Below, one piece after another: positions 46,801 to 58,800 of a DNA stretch of 64,000 bases. This DNA is from Asterias rubens (taxonomy: Eukaryota > Echinodermata > Asteroidea > Forcipulatida > Asteriidae): contig NC_047063.1 of assembly GCF_902459465.1 (NCBI RefSeq), positions 1,488,001-1,552,000 on the forward strand, written 5' to 3'. The position numbers and the translations under genes are program-made. The notes below the pieces were generated by a model. The model saw nothing but the letters and a program-made list of their open reading frames with translations. It searched no databases and was not told the DNA's origin. Each line of letters starts with the position of its first letter. Position 1 is the stretch's first letter.

Positions 46801-49800
46801 ACATGAGGAAAATGTGAATTTATAATGAAGCGTTTCATTTCAAGGGCACCAAGGCAATGACCAGGGGGCATGGAGTGGAGGAAATTGCCTTTATTTCCTT
46901 CGTGAAGTATCAGGCCTGATGATCTTCTATACAATAAAACATGATAAAACTTACATGTGAAAACTTCATTTCAAAAAGTTGGTTGAGTTTTGAGATATAA
47001 CCGAAAATCTGGAATGAATAATGTCCACGCAAGAAAACAATCCTTAAGGAATACACAATCTGAGAAACATTGGTGGCAGTAACGCTTCACAGATTCAAAT
47101 TTTGGGGCATAACTGTCGTCTTTTTAGATTAGATATTATGTTTCTTTACTACCTGTCCGCATGAAAAATACCGTTTTTATTTTATTCCATTGGCAAATGA
47201 AATATAGCCATTTTACTTCGAAGCGAAATGTTATTCAACAGTTTTTTTTTACAGCGCTGTAGGCTCCTAACTAGTTAGTTTTTATTGCCATTGGTATTAA
47301 TTTTAAAGTGATTACCAAACGTATGTATACCTACCCTTTCAATAAAACCACAATTTTATCTTGTCTCTTCAAAAATGATTTTAAGTGGATGGTGATCACA
47401 CCCACAGTTACTGTGTGATAAGATTACTTGTGACTCAAGAATGGCATACCTGACTATATGATTTAATATCACCATGTCATGCCCTTCAACATTGTCATTC
47501 TTTCATGGTCATGTACAGTTATCAATAGAACTGGCTGTGTATGTCTAATGACTGGTACTCCTACACATATTTTACTTTATATTAAAATAATTCACATCCT
47601 GTCAACTCTTGGTGTTCCAAATTGTGTCGAGTTGTTTATTTTTTCTTTTAGAAGACACACTTTATGGTTATTGCCAGCCTGGGGCAGTTTATTCTTTACA
47701 GACCATAGCGGCCACAAGGGGCTTGTACCAAAAATGCCCATAGCGGCCATTTCAGGAGTCAAATTGCAACTCATATCTATGCTACAAAGCATGTAAATGA
47801 CGCATGCCTAAAACGCACTACATTGTACACTATTACACAACATTTACTCTGAAAATAAAAGAAGAATATTATGATTATCAATAATAATAACAAAGTCTTA
47901 TAAAGTGCACATATCTACCAAAGGTGCTCAAGGTGGTTTATCCAAAAAAATAAAGATAAAACAAAAGGGAATGGAACCAGCATCATTCTGAATGTAAGAA
48001 CTAAATGCTGTTTAAAGAGACTTTTTGAAAGAGTGAATAGTAGTTGAGGTTTTAATGTGACGAGGTTGCTAGATTCCAGAGATGTGGTGCTGCAACGGGA
48101 AATGGTCTGTCTCCTTAGGGTAGGATGAGATTTTACTTCTTGTTGACGATGTCATGTAAATTGGATCAATAGACTGGGTAGAAGTAGCGCAGCAAGGCCC
48201 AGTTCCAAGGCAATTGGACTTAATGATCAAAATGGTGGCTTCTTATTTAGCGCTCATATTGTTACTCATGGACACTCATGGCGTTTCACAATTCAGTATT
48301 GTACTGCAAGATATTGTATTCCTTTACATATCACCAAGAAATGGTTTACAAGGTGCTGTGGTGCAATGAGCAGCCAATCAAATCAGGAACAACCTGGGCA
48401 AACCCCTTTTCTGTTCGATAAGAGCACTGGGTTCTTTTAGGTGCATTCTAAAATACACAATGACTTCAATGGTAGATGTCTGCAGCAGAATTTTAGCATT
48501 ACTGGGTGAGGTAAGAGCAGAAAAATCTGTGGTAAATAATGCCAGAAGTTGGGCCCAGTAAGTGATGACGCAAGGAGTTGGGAGTTGACATAAAACTGCT
48601 GTAAATTTTATCGCGTGAGGTCGCTCTAAAAAAATATCGTTCCCACTTCAGAGGGTAGGCCTATACGTGATAATTGTCTAAACTGGTCTATGACCAGTGT
48701 TTCGTTTGTCACTTGTTTTTAATTGATTCAAAAAGGGTTATAAATGTATTATACATTACAAAAATTCAAAATCTGGACAATGGTTTTCCACTTTGTCTTT
48801 GTCTTTACCTGTTCAGGGTATAAATGATTTGAAGGTGTCTTTATTGCCAATGTTAAAGCTGCAGAAAAAATATACCCACATTTTACATAACAGTATTTTT
48901 CAGAGTGCCCTCACTCGGTTAAAAATATGGTGGCTTCCAAAAGTAATTTTAAGGACGAAATCAACTAAATAATTATAATCATCGTATTGTTGTCATGGAC
49001 TGCACTACTGGTTGTCCATTGAGACGTTGAGTCCAGAAATTGTTGACAATCGAGTTGTTATTATTCTGTCCCAGGTGTTCACCTGCTCACCGTCATCATG
49101 GCTTAATAATGTTATTGGATTGCGATCATTGCGTATACGTCTTCATTATGCTGAGTGGACATCAATTGACGTATAGTCTTGTAATGCAATTATGCCCTTT
49201 GCTTAAGGCTAAATCAAACCCATCTTACATGTTGACATTTTTTATACCAAGGTATTAATTCAAGCGCGACATATATTTTTTGTGTGTGAGGATGCCATTC
49301 TTGTGTGCGCTTCTCCTGAGGGGGGTAATGAGTATTTTATGCAAGTTGAACATTTATGCAGATCTACCTTTAGGACTATGTAAGTTATTGTCACTAGTAA
49401 CCCCTTCACTCTCAGAAGACAGCATGCAGATGGCATCATGCACAGCTTAAGAAAACTTGAGTGAATATGTTTTTAAAAGCTCGGACTGCATGCCTGCAAT
49501 TTCATGAATGTTGTATTGATACTACTTCTACTTTACTTCTACTTTACTACTCGGCAAAGTCCCATGATGGGATATCATGCCAAGATTAATGCACGTGTTT
49601 GACCGATGAAGCAATAATGTGTGATTAGAGATTGAGTAGAAAGGGACTATTATCAGTAAACTTTCAAACCTTCCAAGTTAAACGTTGTTGATTTTACAAT
49701 GACTTGAATAGATATTGTCGTCTGCTTACTGAAAAACACAATTTCGTAACTTGTGCAATTTATAATCATAGACATTAAACCAATGTTTGTATGATAGAGA

Positions 49801-52800
49801 TTGGCTGTTGCCAGCTTGGTATTTATATCCCCGTGTCTGAGTTTGCCAAGTTCACTTGACAGAAAGATCACCTAAACAAACAAACAAACAATCACTGCAC
49901 CAAGGCCAAACTGCAATAAGTAGATTTAAGTATTCGAGTTAACAGAAAGCTTGGACACAAATGTGTGCGTACATTAGTGAACTTTGACCATTGTCTGAGA
50001 TTCAGGTACTGAGTTTTTTTTTTTAGCATTAGTTTGGAGCGTTACTGTGCCCTGCCAATTGCTACAAACAAGTATCATCGTTGTAAGTTAAAAGGAACAC
50101 GCTGCCTTGGATTGGTCGAGTTGGTCTTTGAAAACAGTATGAAACCATTTTTTGTAAAATGCATATGGTTAGAAAGATATTGTAAAAGTAGAATACAATG
50201 ATCTTCACAAATATGCCTCGAAATTGCGTGGTTTTCCTTTTATGTCACAAACTATTACGGTCGGCCATTTATGGGAGTCAAAATTTGTACTCCCATAAAT
50301 GGCCGACCGTGATAGTTTGCGACGTAAAAGGAAAACTGTGCAATTTTTAGTGATACTTGTCTGGATCATTATATTCTACTTTTAAAACATCTTTCTAATC
50401 AGATGCATTTCATAACAAACCTTTTTAAACGCTTTTAATAGACAAACTTGTCTGGTCCAAGGCAACGTGTTCCTTTTATTGCACTTACATTTTGATAGGC
50501 TTGTTTGGATCAAGGCGTCAAATTTTCTATCTGGGTAACAGTAACATTTTACAATTTCCATCCAAATTATGGAACTTTGATCGTTGTCTGAGATTGTACT
50601 GAGCTTCTAATTTTAGCATTAGTGTGGAGCGCTATTGTGCCTTGCCCATTGCTACAGAAAAATAAAATTACACTTACATTTTGATGAAGCTTGTTTGGTT
50701 CAAGGCTTCAAAGTACACTAACCAGGCGCGGATCATGGGGGGGGCGGCAGGGGGCACGTGCCCCCCGGGTAAAACAAAACAAAAAAAAGAAGAAAAAAAA
50801 AGAAGAAGAAAAAAGGACGAGAGGAAAAATGCCTAGAGCTTCATTTTTTTTTTTTTTTTGTATCAGGAGTATCACAAGGCCCAAACAATATTTTGTGGAC
50901 AAACTTTTACTGCATTACTTGTATTACTTTTAAGTGATCAGATGAAGTTAAAAGGTCAAAGAATTGTCTCTGAGAAGGCCTTAGATTGCACCAAAGAGCA
51001 TCTACAACATAAAATTTTCCAGGGGCCCTTAAGCGGGCCCTGGACCCTACGTCGTAACAGCGTCGCGCTTCGCAACTTCAGATTTGTTATGCCTCTACTC
51101 TATAATTTCTTCTGGCTAGAACCCTGCTTGCAACATACGATTATCGGTCGGATCTGGGTTAGCTGCTCACTTATATTCATGGAATTTGCCGCCCATCAGA
51201 TAACATAATATAAAGTTCATGTAGGTATTTCATCGCCCAGAATTTAACGTCAGCAGTAGGCCTAATATTAATAATCTTATAAGAAAAACGCTTGCCGATG
51301 ATGTACAGCGTAAATTCAGTTTATTGTCAACAAGAGGGAGAAGCAAAAGACTCAAGAGATGTGTGTGATTACAACTTTCTAGGAGTCCCACGTTACTGTA
51401 CATAAATTTTGATATTGATCAAAAGTGCTTAGAAAGTGTTTCTTGAACTCTGTATTTAGCACACAAAGGCTTGATTTTTCGGAAAAAAACCTCCAAAAGC
51501 TCAGAGCTCACAGGGGCTTCGCCCCCTGGACCCCACTAGGGGCAGTATGGCCGGCCCCAGGACCCCACCCCTGAAATTTCTTATACCAAAAACTAAGTAT
51601 TATGACTACAAAGTTGTGCCCCCGGTTAAAAAAATCCTGGATCCGCACCTGCTTACATTTTGATGAAGCTTGTTTGGTTCAAGGCTTCAAATTTTCCTTC
51701 TGGTAGAAAATAGTGTAATTTCCACCTGAATAATGAAATGACCATCATGTGAGATTGACTACTGAGCTTCAATTTTTTGCATGAGTTTTTGCAATTGCTT
51801 TAAAGCCTTTGGAAACTTTCGGTAAACAGTATTGTCCAAAGGCCCAGACTTCGTGTATCACAACTTATATATAAAATAACAAACCTGTGCAAATTTAGGC
51901 TCAATTGGTCATCAGAGTCAGGAGAAAACAACGGGAAAAGCCACCCTTGTTTCCACACGTTTCGCTGTGTCATGTGTTTAAAATAATCTGTATTTCTCGA
52001 TAGTTTTAATGTTTTCTCAAAAAGTAAAGCATTTCATGAAATAATATTTCAAGAGAAATCTTTCACCATTACCTTCTGTAAACCCTGTAAGTTATTTGTA
52101 AATCTGTTTACTTTTTTTTTTCTGTTCCGAAAGTGTATAATGGCTTTATATAAGTTGTATTGTAGTTTAATTCTGATGAGGCTGGTTAAAGGCTTCAAAT
52201 TTGCCTTGCGGTTAAAATTATTGTATTTTCCACCCATATGAAAAACCCAGTACATCTCCTCCTTGATGCTGTAAATAAAGAAATTGAACCTGGGAGAATT
52301 AGAACAGATCCCCTTGAGGATGCTATGTCCTGGGCAGGCTTAATGAAGCATGCTGTCCAGTACTGTCTAAATAGGGCTTGAGGGGGAGGGGGTCTTGTTG
52401 AGGGGTGAATTTGATGGATGGGATCTGCTAATTGCTTCTTGATCTGCATCACCTGCTCTTCTTCTACTGTCTTTTGCTCAATAGAGGGGAGTAAGATCGA
52501 TGACAAGAAGAGCAGGCTACAGATAGATGGCAGTGTCATTTTATATGCAGTTTGGCATCTTTTAAACTTGACCATTAAAGTGTACACAATGTACACGAAG
52601 GAGAACCATCAAGGTACATGGATTTATCAGAATTAATTGTTGTTTTTACTCAATAATTACTTTTACAGTAGGGTCTACAGTAATACAGTATGGATCTAGG
52701 CACCCGCCCAACCCCCTCCACTGTTTACAGAGAACAAACCACTGACTGATAGAAATAGACAATATTTTGTTCTGTTGTTCAATTCACAAAACTCCTGGAG

Positions 52801-55800
52801 TTAAAGGGAAGGTGTTTTGCGATCACTCTTAAAATGAATGGCAATAAAGACTTTGGGTTAGAAGCCTTCAACAGTGTTTGATAGTAATAAATAATAATAA
52901 TGGTAACGCTTTGCAGATGGTGTATTCCTATTAAAGTATTGGGGATAATTCTTCCTGCATGGAAGACTCTTTGTGGATTTTTTGCCATATTTCAAAAACA
53001 CGGCCAATTATATAGGATTGAAACAATCAAACGATTCCAAAAACCAAAGTTATACTTTTCCTTTAGGTGATAAGCGCAGGGAGTCAGTATGAATTTCGAC
53101 TAATAATTCCTCTTTATTATGTTTATATTTCAAAACATTGTTACTGTAACTACACCGTCTGGTTGATGGTTAGTTTTAACTTCATGTAACCTTGATGTGG
53201 CTTCCTTGTTCTGTTGGCATTTTCCCATCAATTATGTGTTTTTTACAAGAATTGAGGTTGTGGTCCCATGTGTCCTGTAACTTGCAGTTTCTGATGTAAT
53301 TGAGATACGTGATGGGATAGTGAAAGATGGAAATGGCTTGCTTTCTTTGCAATCCAATAAAATTAATATCTTTCTTCTGGACAAAACAAATATACATGTC
53401 AACTTAAATGGAATGTATACGTTTGGTTATCACTCTTAAAATGAATGGCAACAAAACCTTACTTGGTTAGAAGCATCAGCAGCTTTGCATAGAAAGCATT
53501 TTGATAACCATTTCACTTCAAAGAAATGTGGTTACAAAAGAAGACAGCAGTTTTTATTCCCCCAAAATTTACCAATTTGGCTTGCTCTTCTACAGCTAGG
53601 ACATTTGCATGAAATATGAATTGTCTCTTCTCATTCCAAACAAGAAGTTAGTTTATTTCCCAAGCTCAATGTTGTTTTATGCCAAATGATCTCTGGCCTC
53701 GCAAACAAAAATATCAGTAGACCTACTCTTTTTCTAAAAAGGCATACCTTTGTTTTTTTGAATCGCTTGATTGTTTTAATCCTTTATAAATGTAGTTGTA
53801 TACAATAAAATTCACCTGTTAAAATTTCATTACAAAAGGTGGTCGCGTTTTGGAGATATCATCAAAACTCTGGACGAATAATATGTCCATGCAGTAAGAA
53901 TAATCCCTAATAGGAATACACAATCTGAGAAGCATAATTACCGCAATAACACTTGTCCGAGTCAAATTTTGGGGCAAAAAAAACCCCTGGTATTTTTTTA
54001 CATAACCATATTACTTCAAAGTGAATTTGTTTCTCAAAATGCTTTACTATCAAAACCAGCTGTAGGCTTCTAACCAATAGTTTTTATTGCCATTAATTTT
54101 TAGTGTGATTATCAAACGTTTATCTTCCCTTTAAGACTGAAGCGCTCAACTCTTCAAGTCCTTTTGCATGATTCAAGATGCAGTCATGCTCTGCTCTTTA
54201 CATAATGTATCTCGCTATTTACAACGTACAAAAGACATCATCTCATAAGATGAGGCTGTCTGACTGTTAAAAATCGTTGTACGTAGAAGAGAGAAAAATA
54301 AAAAAAACTCTTTGTTGTAAGCGTTGCCATTTCAAGTAGCTGTTTCGACCTTTAGTATTACGTCATAATAGTGACACATTTGCGTCATGATGGTTGGAAC
54401 TGCACATAAACAGTAAAATCTGTCCTCTTTGGAAATTTACATGGTTGATTTGTACCGATGTTCAATATAGTCAACATTTGATCTAGTCAAGGCTGGAGTA
54501 CAGCCAGCACTATGTGACAGGTTTAATGCACACATCATGCAGAAAAACGCACGTATAGACCTAGCCGTAAACAGTATCAATTGAGATGGGGGGGGGGGGG
54601 TATATAGTCATCGTTCCTTGTATTGCGTATACAATCAGAAAACCGTATATTGTGATGGCATGCAGGTAACATGACAGAGGTAGAGGTAGAAGGTACATTT
54701 ACAGTAGACGTATTCACTCTATAAATTATTGCCAGTAGCCTGTTTAGAAACCTACAGTAGCTTTCAATAGTGTAAAGCATTTTCAGAAAAATTTCACTTC
54801 GGAATAATGTAGTTAAATGTAAAATGATATCAGCTTTTATTCTGGAGGAGTAATGCTTTTCAGATTGTGTATTCCTATAGGGAATCAAACGATTTTAGGA
54901 ATTCCGCTGCCAAAACATAGGATTCGAACTGCCTCTAGCTGCCGGGCAACCTCGGTAGTCTAGCTGGTAAGACACTGCTCTAGAGCAAGGGTCGTGGGTT
55001 CGAATCCCACCCGAATAACATGCCTGTGATGTTTTTTCACAGGACTCGGGGAAAGTACTGAGTATACAGTGCTAACACACATCGGTGTATGGGTAAAAAC
55101 CAAACATAATTTAAGTAGGAATTAAAGTAGGAGATAAGAAACGGAATTTTTTATGCAGAAGATCTGTTGACTTACAAAAATCATATTATCAGTTTCAATT
55201 GGGGTTGTAAGGGGTCACTTTAAAACATCAAAATGGAGTTCAGTTGCACTGCACAATTTCTCTTGCACTGGTAAACATATCTAGCCTGCAGAGTTTGCTA
55301 TCCGGCTGTCTGAGTCTTTCAGATTCATACTGGGGTCATTGCACTTTAGGAAACAAACATTAAACATTCACGTTTAGTTGTGATTGATCTTCTACTGTGG
55401 AAATGTAGCCATGTGGATCATGTGTAAAGTGGAAGGTGTAAATTTACAGTGCATGCCACAGGTAAGACACCATCAACGTGCACATGGACGTCATGTTCTC
55501 TGTGTACAAGAGCATTAATGAATACTAATTTTCATATACACAGAAAAGGGAACAGACTTGTGATTTCAGATCAGAGAATATGACACAATGTTATTTTTTT
55601 ATTAATTGTTTTGCCAAAAATGTCAATACATGCACACAAAAGTAAGAGAGGAAATAACATACAATTAAAATTGTATGAAAGCGTGTGGAGGCCAAGGGTC
55701 TGGAGCACGCGCAGGTACTGATTGCTGAGACATGGTGTGGGTTGGCTCCTGGTTTTGGCACTTGGGCAAGACACTGAACCATAATTGCTCCACATCACCC

Positions 55801-58800
55801 AGGAGCAATTGGGTACATGCCAGGGTAGACATTGTTATTGTGATTTACTAGCATAAATGTGCCCATTTGGCTGCCAGTGCTGCATACTCCAAAGGAATTA
55901 GGATGGCTTTAGGAATGCATACAAGTTTGATGAATAGGCATGATAGGGGTAGTAATAATGTACATGTAGTGCGCTTTGTGAGACCCTGATGGGTGTGACA
56001 CAGTGATTAATAATAAAAGGCACATAAATAATAAATCAAAAATATTTCCAAGGACTTGTCCTTGTTCACTCCTGCACCAAGATTGACATACTCTACATGT
56101 ATTTACTAACTTTCTCAAGTTGAAATTAGACATTTCTTTCTTTTTCTGCAGCTCCTTATGACGGCGGTGTATGGAAAGTACGAGTTGATCTACCTGATAA
56201 ATATCCATTTAAATCTCCTTCAATTGGTGAGTAAGAATTTACAGAGTGCTTGATGCGTGTTTTGGTGGCCCTGACTAGAAATGTATTTGAGCTTCGGTCA
56301 TTGGTGCAAGCTATTACATGTTTGTAGCAGCAACAAATGCAGCAGTCTACTTCCCTCTACTTAACGGTAGAGTCGAATGACTAATTTGAAGATTCCCCAT
56401 GCCGCCAGGCAATATTGCTAAGACTTTACACACAATAGCGCCCTCCAACGCCTACCCACAATGCCCCATGACATGCTTGCCACAAAGTCGTCCTCTTTTC
56501 TCTTAGCCACAGTTGGGTGAGGACGTAAGTGTCCAACAGTTTACCCTTTTTCGAAACACCTTACGTTTATTGCTGAGATCTGAAATAAAGACTGAGATTG
56601 AAGTAGAGTTGTTGTTTAGTTGAAAATAAAGATCGTTGATTAAATGGGTAGATTCAAGGAAATTGGGGAGGGCGCCGACTGTCGGAACTGGGGGTATGTC
56701 CATTCCCCTGGACAGTCGGAGCTCTCAGAGGGCTGCGCCGGTGACACTCCGTCGCCAGGCTCGCAGCCCTTCTATCGGCCCCCACAGCCTCAGTCGGCTG
56801 CGTCGGCGGCAAGAAAAGGCAAGCAAGCCTCCTTTGTGATTCCACGTAGGCGCCCACAGAGACCCACCTGTGGTGGTTTTCGTGGGAACCAAGGACCGAC
56901 GAATGCACGCACGTCGGCCCAAGGACAACAGCGGGCCCAGTCGGGCCGTGGTTTTCGTGCGTCCGCCCCCCGGTATCCCGGGCCGTGGCGGAAGTGACTT
57001 CCCTGTCTCCAGGCGACCTCCCGCCGACGGACCCGTGGGAGGCCGCCTTCAGGAATTTTTGGGGTCCTGGGCTCAGATCACGTCCGACAGGTGGGTCCTC
57101 GAAACGATCGAGTGCGGCTACGCACTCGAGTTCACCTGTAGAGCCCCTACTTGTGCATATTTCCCTACTGAACGCTATAAGCTTTACACACAATAGCAAC
57201 CCCTACTGATCAACCCACAATGCCCCATGGCATGAACACAACGCTATGCTCCTCTTTTTCTTAGTACAGTAAATGGTACACATCTCTTTCCGACGGCTTC
57301 ATGGCTTCTAAACTTACAACCTTTTTGTAGTAAAATTTATGTTTAAAAATTTTTGTAGAGTTTCAGCCAGTTTATTCTTATGGCTAACAATTGCAAAGAA
57401 ATAAATCTCTCCATAAAAGGAGTACAATAAGGGAAGCACTGTCATCTGGCAGTTCTGTGCATCAGGAAGGAGACACTTATCCAGTCTTCAGTCATGCCCA
57501 GTGTATTCAACAGAACAGGCCACCACCAACAGAGGAGTTGTTTTTGCAAGGGTAGATCAAAAGTCCTCAAGTGACAGATCTAGCTCCAAAAAGACGAGTT
57601 GGCATGGCAAACACAACCCATTTCTTGGACTGATTACACCCGCCATAAACAACTCCTCATCAATCGTTCCCTCCCGGCTGCAATGCATTTATAAAGGGGC
57701 TCGGGATGGGCTCCTGTCCCTGCAGACAGGTTGTGACACACTCGTTCAAATTCTTTATCAAGACCGAGAAGTCCCACCCACTCCCCTCTCCAGTCCCCGG
57801 CACCTTTCTGTGTGTTACTCCACTCCTAGAGGGGGCTAGCCTGCCCATCAGAGGACTATGTGTCAAAACAATGCGTGGCCGTTTTCCTCCTGGAAGTACA
57901 GTTCCGGTGCTGGCCTGGCTCAGATTATTTAACTTTATGGCTGGCACAGTTGACCTGGGGCCGATTACACAAAGCAATAAAATTAATTGCAAGACAAATT
58001 GTCAGTATTACCATAGCGATTTGATTGTAATATCACACTTTACTTAGCAGTTAATTTGCAGTTACGCTCTATCTTAGCTCTTTGTGAAATTGGCCCCATG
58101 TAGATTTTTTTTAGACTAAGCATGAGGCTAGTTCAGCTTCATGTGTTCCCTTTCTGCCAGCCATGTTGCCCTGGCTAGTCCCCCACATTCATTAGTAGCT
58201 AGTCGAAGCCAACCTCATACAAGGTCATGCTTTCCATTGGCCTCGACTGACAGCGACCATTACAACCAATGTATTTCTTTTCAACTGCTAAAATCGACGG
58301 CTGGACTCTCCCAGTGCCAACTAGATGCCAGGGTATACAGCAGCCTTGATGATGTATTGTCGGTAACCCAAGCCAGCTCAGGGGAGCAGGCCCTAGGGGC
58401 TCCCTGGAGCATTTCACCTTGTAGGCCTGGCCTGAACTTGGGGCACCCCTGTTCAGGCAACCTGTTGTGACATCCGAGTCATCCTAGGAGAAAAATTCTT
58501 AGAAGTTGGGAGGACAGTTCATCCCCCTCTGGGATAACCCAAGTCCTTGGGGATTGCACCAGCAGCACTAAGTTGTCTTGGTAGCAATCCCCCAGTTGGC
58601 TCCTCCAGCAACTGTTGGCTGTTGGAACTGAAGGGACCTACATCCCTCTGGGACAACCTGTGTCTTTTGGGGATTTAACTTAGGGCAAGTCCACTTTGAC
58701 CTTCGTTAGGTGCAAATTTTGATTCTGCAATATTGTTGGGGGCAAATGCAGCCAGAGGGATAACCCCTCCATAGCTCATTGCACTTGTGATCAATTACAA

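Larger units (their letters stand above)
49975..52215. repeat. Tandem repeat units separated by three inserted elements
   Basis: Recurring blocks are GAACTTTGA(C/T)C(A/G)TTGTCTGAG, TAGCATTAGT(T/G)TGGAGCG, then CTTACATTTTGATGAAGCTTG and GGTTCAAGGCTTCAAA. They appear from 49975, 50482, 50575, 50672, 51652 and, degenerate, 52170. The gaps hold the elements at 50089, 50723 and 51801. Confidence 0.75.

Noticed and set aside
52195..52596. 133-codon minus-strand open frame with a hydrophobic start
   Set aside because: It overlaps antisense to a more protein-like short frame, has no recognised motif, and runs through repeat units.
54920..55020. tRNA gene (A- and B-box with GGTTCGAATCCCACC)
   Set aside because: It is one of at least seven similar copies with a shared non-tRNA body, so it is a SINE. 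The stem pairing of a functional tRNA is not present.
56654..57199. 181-codon minus-strand open frame
   Set aside because: It is the shadow of the DIRS-like plus-strand frames in GC-rich DNA. The plus strand has the recognisable motifs.
57501..58047. Overlapping open frames of 110-113 codons
   Set aside because: Similar lengths on both strands, proline/serine-rich from base composition, and no domain or splice support.
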